From the NCBI GenBank assembly GCA_946886325.1, contig CAMPIK010000036.1, forward strand, positions 1 to 10,737: a stretch of DNA of 10,737 nucleotides. The letters run 5' to 3'. The notes beneath the pieces are model-generated. The model did not search any database. It was not told the origin of the DNA and saw only the letters and a list, made by a program, of their open reading frames with translations. Shown here in pieces: positions 1 to 5,931 of this stretch. Numbering within the stretch: position 1 is the first letter of the stretch; the number at the start of each line of letters is the position of its first letter. This stretch comes from an uncultured Shinella sp. (GTDB taxonomy: Bacteria; Pseudomonadota; Alphaproteobacteria; Rhizobiales; Rhizobiaceae). Both the position numbers and the translations under genes were made by a program.

Positions 1-2
1 GC

Positions 3-812
3 ATGGAAACGCTGTGGCAACAGGTATCCGCCCATCTCGACCAGTGGCATGTGCCCGACGCCGCGCTGACGGAACGGCTCGATCTGCTGCGAAGCGAGTG
101 GCATGCGGCCCGCGATGAACTGCCCCGCGGAGAGGCGGGCAGTCTTTGGGGTAACGACCTGGCGGCCCTCGGCGCCTTCAGGTCCGTCGATTTCCAGGAA
201 CTGCTCGCGGCTCTCCTGATCGAAGCCGCGGGACCTGCCGTCGACCGCTTCTGCGACAGCCTCGCCGTGCGTGCGGAAGGCCGCCTCCGGCCGGACATGC
301 CGCTTGCCACGCTCTCGGCGCTCGTCAATCGGCATTTCGACTGGGCACTCGTTATCGACTTTGCGACGCGGCAGGAGACCGCGCGCTTCTGGTACGTCTC
401 CGAGGAAAAGCTCGAGCCGCGTCTCGGCGAACGGTATGACGAGCCCGGCATGGAGCTCGAATCCCCGCTCGACATCGCCCGGCAGATCCAGGCATTGCGG
501 CGCGACCTCGACGCCGCCGGCACGGAAGAGAATACCGGCATGTTCGCGGCCCGCCTGCCGCAGCACCGACATGCCATGCGCCGGGTGCAACTCGCCGCCG
601 AAGCGTCCTATTCCGAGATCCGCGACAACCTGATCGGGGCCGACTGCCTGCCGATCGACATGCTGCGCTGCAAGCTCGCCTTCTTCGGCGCCTCGAAGTT
701 CGATCCGCGCTCCGACCGCTGGACGCGCATCACGCTTTTCCAGGGCGCTCCGCTGTCCGGCGATCCCGCAGGGGAAACCAGTGACAACAGCTGGCTGCCG
801 GTGCTGCCATGA
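3..812 (+). CDS. Unrecognised 269-aa cytoplasmic protein, first gene of the DUF3726-Ldh2 cassette (5' end may be cut)
   Basis: I do not recognise this family. The reading frame opens at an ATG only two bases from the window edge, so no ribosome binding site can be seen and the real protein could begin further upstream. It has no signal peptide or obvious membrane segment and is rich in Leu, Ala, Arg and acidic residues, so it is probably a soluble, mostly helical protein. The C-terminal third (about residues 190-255) looks most constrained: a His/Arg-rich stretch, then YSEIRDN, then a segment with LAFFGASKFDPRSDRW followed by LFQGAPLSG. Its stop overlaps the start of the DUF3726 gene as ATGA, which implies translational coupling and a shared role. 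Codon use matches the neighbours, so it is very likely a real gene. It could be an accessory factor for the downstream oxidoreductase, but that rests on position alone. Confidence 0.75.
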   Translation: METLWQQVSAHLDQWHVPDAALTERLDLLRSEWHAARDELPRGEAGSLWGNDLAALGAFRSVDFQELLAALLIEAAGPAVDRFCDSLAVRAEGRLRPDMPLATLSALVNRHFDWALVIDFATRQETARFWYVSEEKLEPRLGERYDEPGMELESPLDIARQIQALRRDLDAAGTEENTGMFAARLPQHRHAMRRVQLAAEASYSEIRDNLIGADCLPIDMLRCKLAFFGASKFDPRSDRWTRITLFQGAPLSGDPAGETSDNSWLPVLP

Positions 813-1402
813 CCGCCATATCGTTGTCCTTCAACGAGGTGGAACTCCTCTCGCGCAAGGCCGCGATCGGTGCGGGACTGCCGTCCGGGGTTGCCGAGGA
901 ACTGGGACAGGCGGCGCGCTGGCTTGCCGCCCGCGGCTTCGACGGCCTTGCTATCGTAACCGACGCACTGGAATCGCATTCCGAAGGACACGGGTCGTCC
1001 CGCCATCCGGCCGTCGAGGCGCTGCGCCTGCTGGATGCCCTGCCCGCCACGGACAGCATGATCCCGGTCGATGGTGCGGCGATCCCGCCGCTCCTGTTTC
1101 TCGGCCTCGCCGGCGTTCTTGCCGGCAGTGAGGACATCGAGGTCGAGCTTCGGTGCGGCAACGTGACCCTTTCGACCGGTGACGCATCTGTTGCGGATGG
1201 CCATGGAAACCCGGTCGAGCCTGTGACCGCACTCCGCCGCCGGCCGCGGCAAGAGTTGCCGGCGGCCATCCTTTCGCGTCCACATCCCGTTTCGCGTGCC
1301 GTGATCGATGCAGCCGAGCGTTTCGCGAAACGAACCTACGTTCCGGCCTCCGACGCGTCGCGCCATCGCGGCGCGGGGTCTGCGGCGGGCGACAACGACT
1401 GA
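809..1402 (+). CDS. DUF3726 family protein
   Basis: A 197-aa soluble protein that I recognise as DUF3726, a family of unknown function. The N-terminal part (residues 5-46) has SLSFNEVELLSRKAA and AARWLAARGFDGL. A middle segment (about 84-125) has IPVDGAAIPPLLFLGLAG followed by a short beta-like stretch. The C-terminal tail (about 176-197) has RTYVPASDASRHRGAG and ends in DND, which I recall as typical of the family. The ATG overlaps the previous stop by 4 bp, and no strong Shine-Dalgarno sequence is visible, so translation is probably coupled. The Ldh2-type oxidoreductase follows after 16 bp. The N-terminus resembles the N-terminus of that enzyme (see findings), so a role as partner, chaperone or regulatory subunit of it is possible. 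This is inference; no activity is known to me. Confidence 0.85.
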   Translation: MTAISLSFNEVELLSRKAAIGAGLPSGVAEELGQAARWLAARGFDGLAIVTDALESHSEGHGSSRHPAVEALRLLDALPATDSMIPVDGAAIPPLLFLGLAGVLAGSEDIEVELRCGNVTLSTGDASVADGHGNPVEPVTALRRRPRQELPAAILSRPHPVSRAVIDAAERFAKRTYVPASDASRHRGAGSAAGDND

Positions 1403-1418
1403 CAATCAGGAGAGACCG

Positions 1419-2414
1419 ATGGCGAGGCTCAGCCTTGACGAAATCGAGGCGCTTTCGCGCGCCGCACTTGCCGCTGCCGGCGCGTCCGAGACGAGCGCGG
1501 CCGCCGTTGCGCGGTCGACCCGTCTTGCCGAACGGGACGGCATCCGCAGCCATGGACTGCTCTACGTCCCCATCTATGCCGAGCATCTGCGGTGCGGTAA
1601 GGTCGATGGCGCGGCGGTGCCGCAGGCGACAATGGCACGGGCGGGTGCGGTCTGCGTCGACGCGGCAACGGGCTTCGCCCATCCGGCGATCGATGCCGGC
1701 TGGGATCTTTTCATGAAGGCCGCCGGCGAGAACGGCGTTGCGGTTCTCACTGTCCACAATTCCTACAATTGCGGCGTGCTCGGCCATCACGCGGAACGCA
1801 TCGCGGAACGCGGATTCCTCGGGCTCTGCACCACCCATGCGCCGGCATCGATCGCCCCGCCCGGCGGGCGGCAGCCGGTTGTCGGCACCAATCCCTTCGC
1901 GCTGGCGGTGCCGGATGGCCGCGGCGGTTCGGCCTTCGTCGTCGACCAGTCGGCGAGCGCCATCGCCAAGTCGGAAATCCTGCTGCGCGCCCGCGAGGGC
2001 AAGGCACTCGAACCCGGCTGGGCCGTCGATGCTGACGGCAATCCGACGACCGAGGCGGAGACAGCGCTGAATGGAAGCATGCTTCCGGCGGGCGGCCACA
2101 AGGGCTTTGGCATCGGCCTTCTGGTCGAGATCCTCGCCTCCTGCCTTTCCGGCGCGGTGCTCAGCCGCGATGCCAGCCCTTTCTCCGGCGCGGCCGGCGG
2201 CCCGCCGCGCACCGGGCAATGTTTCATCGCCTTCGACCCCGGCGCCTTCTCCGGCAGCTTTGCCGGCCAGGTGGAACGGCTGGTGGAGGCCATCGAGACG
2301 CAGGACGGCGCCCGCCTCCCCGGTGCGCGGCGCAAACTCGCACGGCAACGGACCGCGCTAGATGGCGTCGAGGTGGACGACGGCCTCTTGTCCCGTCTTT
2401 CGACAACCACTTAA
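1419..2414 (+). CDS. Ldh2/MDH2-family NAD(P)-dependent oxidoreductase (malate/L-lactate dehydrogenase-like)
   Basis: A 331-aa protein of the Ldh2 (type-2 malate/L-lactate dehydrogenase) family, unrelated to classical Rossmann-fold LDH/MDH. Members reduce 2-oxo acids or cyclic imines: malate, sulfolactate and ureidoglycolate dehydrogenases, diketogulonate reductase, and DpkA, which acts on piperideine/pyrroline-2-carboxylate and N-methyl amino acids. Visible family marks are the N-terminal helix with LSLDEIEALSRAAL, DGIRSHGLLYVP (His46 of the SHG motif), VGTNPFALAVP (155-165), GWAVDADGNPT (200-210) and GGHKGFGIGLLVEIL (225-239). The usual NS-x-H-F/Y-G motif is here NSYNCG (114-119), with Asn for His. 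I chose the ATG at 1419 because CAGGAGAG lies just upstream, the family N-terminus starts there, and it follows the DUF3726 stop by 16 bp. The frame stays open further upstream, but that stretch overlaps DUF3726. The substrate is unknown; the importer downstream suggests a nitrogen-containing compound. Confidence 0.9.
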   Translation: MARLSLDEIEALSRAALAAAGASETSAAAVARSTRLAERDGIRSHGLLYVPIYAEHLRCGKVDGAAVPQATMARAGAVCVDAATGFAHPAIDAGWDLFMKAAGENGVAVLTVHNSYNCGVLGHHAERIAERGFLGLCTTHAPASIAPPGGRQPVVGTNPFALAVPDGRGGSAFVVDQSASAIAKSEILLRAREGKALEPGWAVDADGNPTTEAETALNGSMLPAGGHKGFGIGLLVEILASCLSGAVLSRDASPFSGAAGGPPRTGQCFIAFDPGAFSGSFAGQVERLVEAIETQDGARLPGARRKLARQRTALDGVEVDDGLLSRLSTTT

Positions 2415-2529
2415 GGAAAACTGAAATTTACCTCAGTTGTTTCGGTTTGATTAAAGCAGTCCTGTTGGTCATCGTGCATGAGCCCCCGCCGGAACGCCGG
2501 CCAGCGGCCAAAACAAGCCAAAGGGAACG
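2415..2529 (+). promoter_or_regulatory. Leader between Ldh2 gene and ABC operon; possible promoter and small inverted repeats
   Basis: This 115-bp gap starts AT-rich and turns GC-rich. It holds an inverted repeat AACTGA/TCAGTT (2419-2424 and 2433-2438, 8-nt spacer), right after the Ldh2 stop, which could be an operator or a weak hairpin. A poor sigma70-like pair (TTACCT at 2428, TTAAAG at 2451, 17-bp spacer) is possible but unconvincing. A short hairpin GCCGG/CCGGC (2488-2492, 2497-2501) sits before the ribosome binding site AAGGGA (2521-2526). The AT-rich stretch suggests the transporter may have its own promoter, but read-through from the cassette is equally possible. Confidence 0.3.
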
Positions 2530-3543
2530 ATGATGAAGAACGCCACCACGAACAGCCTTCTTGCCGCACTCGTCGTTGCGGCATCCGGGTTTGCGGCAGC
2601 CGATGCGAAGGCAACGGACTGCGGCACCACCGACCGTATCACCATCGCCGAAATGACCTGGCTGTCGGCCGGGATGCTTGCCAATGTGACGAAGACGATC
2701 CTTGCCGACGGCTACGGCTGCAATGCCGAGATCGTACCGGGCGACACCGTCCCGACAGCCACCTCCATGTTGACCAAGAGCGAGCCCGACATCGCGCCGG
2801 AACTCTGGGTCTCCACGGCCAAGGCCACCTGGGACCAGATGATCGAGAAGGGCAATGTCTACAAGGCCGGCGACATCTTTGCCGACGGCGGCGAGGAAGG
2901 CTGGTGGATTCCGGACTATCTTGCGGCCGAGCACCCCGAGATCAAGTCGATCACCGATCTCAAGGACAACTGGAAAGTCTTCGAGGATGCCTCCAATCCG
3001 GGCAAGGGCCGCTTCTACGCCTGCCCGCCCGGCTGGGGCTGCGAGGTCATCACGAACAACCTGATCAAGGCGCTCGGTCTTGAGGAAACATTCGAGCTCT
3101 ACCCGACCGGCTCGGGCGCCAACCTGAAGGCGACGATCGCCCGCCAGGTCGCGCGCAAGCAGCCTTTCGTCGGCTACTACTGGGGACCGACGGAAGTGAT
3201 CGGCAAGTACAAGCTGAAGCGGCTTGAAACGCCGGCCTACGTTGCCGAGGAATTCACCTGCCTGACGGATCTCAAATGCGAGAACCCGAAGGTTACCGGC
3301 TGGGCCGTCGGCGAGGTTGCCGTCGCCGTCGTCACGTCGCTCAAGGAGAAGGCGCCGGCGGTTGCCGAATTCCTGTCGAAGATGCAGCTGCCGAACAAGG
3401 AAGTCAGCGAGATCCTCGCCTGGGGCGACGACAACAAGGCGTCGCCGGACGAGGTCTCCGACTATTTCCTGAAGAACTACGAGGCGATCTGGACCCAGTG
3501 GGTGCCGGAAGACGTCGCGGCACGCCTGAAGGCATCGCTCTGA
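2530..3543 (+). CDS. ProX/OpuAC-type periplasmic substrate-binding protein of a quaternary-amine ABC importer
   Basis: A 337-aa exported binding protein of the glycine betaine/proline (OpuAC, ProX) class, which captures the ligand in the periplasm for the permease and ATPase downstream. Residues 1-26 form a signal peptide (basic start, LLAALVVAASGFAAADA core, likely cut after ADA). Family marks are the first strand with ITIAEMTWLSAG (38-48), PELWVSTAKATW (90-101), GWWIPDYL (124-131), CPPGWGCEV (165-173) and PFVGYYWGPTE (212-222). Trp44, Trp93, Trp125/126, Trp169 and Trp218 are candidates for the aromatic box that holds a quaternary ammonium or amine oxide. Cys31/Cys64, Cys165/Cys171 and Cys244/Cys250 could form disulfides. 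A second ATG lies at 2533 and fits the spacing from AAGGGA slightly better; the difference is one residue. Ligand candidates from the family are glycine betaine, proline betaine, choline, TMAO or histidine; none can be preferred firmly. Confidence 0.92.
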   Translation: MMKNATTNSLLAALVVAASGFAAADAKATDCGTTDRITIAEMTWLSAGMLANVTKTILADGYGCNAEIVPGDTVPTATSMLTKSEPDIAPELWVSTAKATWDQMIEKGNVYKAGDIFADGGEEGWWIPDYLAAEHPEIKSITDLKDNWKVFEDASNPGKGRFYACPPGWGCEVITNNLIKALGLEETFELYPTGSGANLKATIARQVARKQPFVGYYWGPTEVIGKYKLKRLETPAYVAEEFTCLTDLKCENPKVTGWAVGEVAVAVVTSLKEKAPAVAEFLSKMQLPNKEVSEILAWGDDNKASPDEVSDYFLKNYEAIWTQWVPEDVAARLKASL

Positions 3544-3556
3544 GCATCTCCAACGG

Positions 3557-3579
3557 AGGCCGGGCACGTCGCCCGGCCT
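3557..3579 (+). promoter_or_regulatory. GC-rich hairpin between binding-protein and permease genes
   Basis: A perfect 9-bp stem (AGGCCGGGC at 3557-3565, GCCCGGCCT at 3571-3579) with a 5-nt loop, starting 13 bases after the binding-protein stop. Only two T residues occur at its 3' edge, so it is not a strong intrinsic terminator. In other binding-protein importers such intercistronic stems protect the upstream mRNA from 3' decay or cause partial termination, giving more binding protein than permease. That role is inferred here. Confidence 0.65.
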
Positions 3580-3623
3580 TCAGCGGTCACGCTCGCAAAC
3601 CGCGCACCTGAAAGGGGCGGATC

Positions 3624-4496
3624 ATGGCCAGTGACTTCCCGACCTTCTTCGACCTGCGCGATCTGCGCTTCGCCATCGACGACGGTTTTACCGAGATCGT
3701 CGTGAACTACGGCGATACGCTCGAAACCATTTTCCTGCCCGTCCTGAAAATGCTGCTCGGCTTCGAGAAGGTCCTGCAATGGCTGCCTTGGTACGCGACC
3801 ATCGCGCTGATCGCCGCCATCATCTTCGCCGCCTCGCGAAGCTGGAAGGGCAGCCTCGGCGGCGCGATCATGATGTTCGCCATCGGCCTGCTCGGCCTTT
3901 GGGACGAGGCGATGGCGACGATTGCGCTGATGCTGACCTCGGCCATCGTGGCGATCGGCCTCGGCATCCCGGTCGGCATCCTGATGGCCCAGTCGAACCG
4001 GCTGCGCTCGGTTCTGCTTCCTGCGCTCGACATCATGCAGACCATGCCGATCTTCGTCTATCTCATCCCCTTCGTCATGCTCTTCGGACCCGGCAAGATC
4101 CCGGCGCTGCTCGCCACCGTGTTCTTCGCCATCCCGCCCGTCATCCGCCTGACGGACCTCGGCATCCGCCAGGTCGATACGGAGGTCGTCGAGGCGATCA
4201 CCGCCTTCGGCGCGACCCGCTGGCAGAAGCTGATACGGGCGCAGATCCCGCTGGCGATCCCGACCATCATGGCCGGCATCAACCAGACCACGATGATGGC
4301 GCTGTCGATGGTCGTCATCGCCTCGATGATCGGCGCCGGCGGCCTCGGCTACCAGGTGCTGCAGGGCATCCAGCGGCTCGAGGTCAGCCGTGGCCTCTTC
4401 GCGGGGCTCGCCATCGTGCTTCTCGCCATCATCTTCGACCGGATCGCCCAGTCACTCGGCCGGCGGTCGCAGCAACATCTCAATGACGAGGCCTGA
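3624..4496 (+). CDS. ProW-type ABC transporter permease (glycine betaine/proline class)
   Basis: A 290-aa inner-membrane protein that forms the translocation channel of the importer. An N-terminal soluble part of about 50 residues with amphipathic character (as in ProW relatives) is followed by hydrophobic segments at roughly 54-71, 78-93, 97-122, 131-153, 158-174, 218-243 and 256-275. The cytoplasmic EAA loop that docks to the ATPase is at about 190-216 (EAITAFGATRW then QIPLAIP). The motif SMVVIASMIGAGGLG at 228-242 is typical of this permease class. The start is supported by AAAGGGG (3611-3617), 6 bases upstream. Its stop lies one base before the ATPase ATG, so the two are co-translated. 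The length fits single-permease betaine, choline or histidine importers; I would expect a homodimer. Confidence 0.93.
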   Translation: MASDFPTFFDLRDLRFAIDDGFTEIVVNYGDTLETIFLPVLKMLLGFEKVLQWLPWYATIALIAAIIFAASRSWKGSLGGAIMMFAIGLLGLWDEAMATIALMLTSAIVAIGLGIPVGILMAQSNRLRSVLLPALDIMQTMPIFVYLIPFVMLFGPGKIPALLATVFFAIPPVIRLTDLGIRQVDTEVVEAITAFGATRWQKLIRAQIPLAIPTIMAGINQTTMMALSMVVIASMIGAGGLGYQVLQGIQRLEVSRGLFAGLAIVLLAIIFDRIAQSLGRRSQQHLNDEA

Positions 4497-4497
4497 C

Positions 4498-5589
4498 ATG
4501 GCAGCCAACCCAGCCAAGATCGTCGTCGAAGGCGTCTACAAGATCTTCGGCCGCGACGCTGAGGCCGCCCTCGACATGACGCGGTCCGACGAGGCGAAAT
4601 CCGCCATCCTCGAAAAGACCGGCTGCGTCGTCGCGCTGAACGACATCAACCTCGAGATCGGCGCTGGCGAGACTTTCGTGATCATGGGACTTTCCGGTTC
4701 GGGCAAGTCGACGCTGATCCGGCACTTCAACCGGCTGGTGGAACCGACCGCAGGCCGCATCCTCGTCAACGGCCGCAACGTGCTGGAGATGACGAGCCGC
4801 GAGCTGATCCAGTTCCGCCGCTCCGGCATCTCCATGGTCTTCCAGCGCTTCGGCCTGCTGCCGCATCAGTCTGTGCTTGAAAACGTCATGTGCGGCCTGT
4901 CGCTGACCGGCGTTCCGCGCAAGCGCGCCGTCCGCCAGGCCATGGAGCAGATCGAGATCGTCGGGCTGTCGGGCTTCGAGAACAAATATCCGCGCCAGCT
5001 TTCCGGCGGCATGCAGCAGCGCGTCGGCTTGGCGCGGGCGCTCGCGACCGAGGCCGACATTCTGCTGATGGACGAGGCCTTCAGCGCGCTCGACCCGCTG
5101 ATCAAGGCCGACATGCAGGCGCAGCTCAAGTCGATCCAGCAGCAGGTGAAGAAGACCATCGTCTTCATCACCCACGATCTCGACGAGGGCCTGCATCTCG
5201 GCGACCGCCTCGCCATCCTGAAGGACGGCGAAATCCGCCAGATCGGCAGCGGCGAGGAAATCGTCTTCTCGCCGGCTGACGATTATGTGCGCCGCTTCGT
5301 GCAGAAGGTCGATTATGCCCGCGCGCTTTCCGTCCGCAGCATCTTCCGGCGCGCCCCCGTCAATGGCCAGCCGGCGCCGATCGAGCCCTGCGCGCACCGC
5401 GGCGATCAAGGAGCCTCGAACGGCGTGGCGCCAGCGGAACCAGTCTCGATCGACGTCGACGCGGCACTCGGCGCCTCCTTCTCGCTTCTGAGCCGCCACA
5501 AGAGCCTCGTGGTGACAGACGGCGGGGTCCCCATCGGCACCCTCGACCGGCACGCCGCATTCAGCGCCATGGCCCGCTCGGTGCAGTAG
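4498..5589 (+). CDS. ProV-type ABC transporter ATP-binding protein (glycine betaine/proline class)
   Basis: A 363-aa ATPase that powers the importer at the cytoplasmic face. Visible motifs are Walker A GLSGSGKST (64-72), Q-loop VFQRFGLLPH (114-123), ABC signature LSGGMQQR (168-175), Walker B ILLMDEAFSALD (188-199) and H-loop ITHD (224-227). The extended N-terminus (VYKIFG, then an acidic stretch before residue 45) is typical of ProV/OpuAA. After residue 270 comes a Pro/Ala-rich linker (about 284-316) and one CBS-like unit (about 326-360, with SLVVTDGGVPIGTLDR), whereas classical ProV carries two CBS domains, so ionic-strength sensing may be lost. The start at 4498 has GACGAGG upstream and follows the permease stop by one base; an in-frame ATG at 4483, inside the permease gene, would add five residues. 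Confidence 0.93.
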   Translation: MAANPAKIVVEGVYKIFGRDAEAALDMTRSDEAKSAILEKTGCVVALNDINLEIGAGETFVIMGLSGSGKSTLIRHFNRLVEPTAGRILVNGRNVLEMTSRELIQFRRSGISMVFQRFGLLPHQSVLENVMCGLSLTGVPRKRAVRQAMEQIEIVGLSGFENKYPRQLSGGMQQRVGLARALATEADILLMDEAFSALDPLIKADMQAQLKSIQQQVKKTIVFITHDLDEGLHLGDRLAILKDGEIRQIGSGEEIVFSPADDYVRRFVQKVDYARALSVRSIFRRAPVNGQPAPIEPCAHRGDQGASNGVAPAEPVSIDVDAALGASFSLLSRHKSLVVTDGGVPIGTLDRHAAFSAMARSVQ

Positions 5590-5831
5590 CACCGCCCGCA
5601 GGCAGTCGGCCATTTGGGCCTCTCACCGGGCGATCCCCGAACGGTCTTTATAAACTCCCGGCTGCCCGGTCCCCCGGCATCCCGCTTTCCATCATCCTGA
5701 GCGGTGTCGTCTGCATCCTGATCAAGACGCTTACTGAAGCGCGCGAAGCCCGGATACCCGCTCGGCGTAGCCGGAATTCGGTGGCGTTTGCGTCAGCCAC
5801 GACAGGCGAAGCATCCGGCACATAAAAATCT

Positions 5832-5851
5832 TTGAGAAACCCTTTTCTCAA
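5832..5851. promoter_or_regulatory. Palindromic operator candidate 1 upstream of the LacI-family gene
   Basis: A perfect inverted repeat: arms TTGAGAAA and TTTCTCAA (8 bp each) around a CCCT spacer, 20 bp in all. Size, symmetry and position before a LacI-family gene fit an operator for that regulator. The same frame of arms recurs, imperfectly, 42 bp downstream. Binding is inferred. Confidence 0.6.
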
Positions 5852-5873
5852 TCCAATTCTTGCGATATATAGC

Positions 5874-5893
5874 TTGGGAAACCGGTTTTTCAA
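5874..5893. promoter_or_regulatory. Palindromic operator candidate 2 upstream of the LacI-family gene
   Basis: TTGGGAAA-CCGG-TTTTTCAA: arms agree at 6 of 8 positions and the core AAACCGGTTT is a perfect 10-bp palindrome with a central CpG, as is common in LacI-family operators. It matches candidate 1 in layout (TTG-x-GAAA-CC ... TTT-x-TCAA). Centre-to-centre distance to candidate 1 is 42 bp, about four helical turns, so two bound dimers would face the same side of the DNA. Confidence 0.6.
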
Positions 5894-5900
5894 TCTTTAG

Positions 5901-5915
5901 GAAAAGCGGCTTTTC
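5901..5915. promoter_or_regulatory. Palindrome 3, next to the ribosome binding site of the LacI-family gene
   Basis: GAAAAGC-G-GCTTTTC is a perfect 15-bp palindrome with an odd centre, ending directly at the G-rich ribosome binding site (5916-5923). It could be a third, variant operator. In RNA the arms could pair as GAAAAG/CTTTTC with a CGG loop just before the ribosome binding site. It lacks the TTG/CAA outer bases of candidates 1 and 2, so assignment to the same protein is less sure. Confidence 0.4.
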
Positions 5916-5931
5916 GGGGGGAGCGCAGCCT

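Larger units (their letters stand above)
5590..5931 (+). promoter_or_regulatory. Intergenic region between the two operons: terminator area, then AT-rich promoter/operator area
   Basis: No convincing gene. In the first 240 bases the only structure I noticed is a long-looped inverted repeat ACCGGGC/GCCCGGT (5625-5631, 5664-5670) and a weak GGCC/GGCC stem near 5609-5620; neither has a T-run, so I do not call an intrinsic terminator for block A. From about 5822 the sequence turns AT-rich. It carries TATATA at 5866-5871, a possible -10 with no good -35, and TTGAGA at 5832 resembles a -35 without a good -10. Three palindromes, listed separately, fill 5832-5915. A G-rich ribosome binding site GGGGGGAG (5916-5923) precedes the LacI-family TTG start by 8 bases. 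Confidence 0.5.

Noticed and set aside
951..2348. Long open frame of 465 codons on the minus strand
   Set aside because: It lies opposite the DUF3726 and Ldh2 genes, whose products match known families. Its translation is Arg/Gly/Ala-rich without a recognisable domain, as expected for the antisense of GC-rich codons.
2428..3567. Minus-strand open frame of 379 codons
   Set aside because: Antisense to the ProX-type binding-protein gene, which has a signal peptide and clear family motifs. No recognisable domain on the minus strand.
4480..5613. Minus-strand open frame of 377 codons
   Set aside because: Antisense to the ATPase gene with all ABC motifs intact; the minus-strand product looks like a GC-driven shadow.
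5625..5670. Inverted repeat ACCGGGC/GCCCGGT after the ATPase gene as a terminator
   Set aside because: The loop is 32 nt and no T-run follows, so it does not look like an intrinsic terminator.
5648..5893. 81-codon minus-strand open frame in the intergenic region
   Set aside because: Its start would sit inside operator-like palindrome 2, with no ribosome binding site I could support and no recognisable domain.
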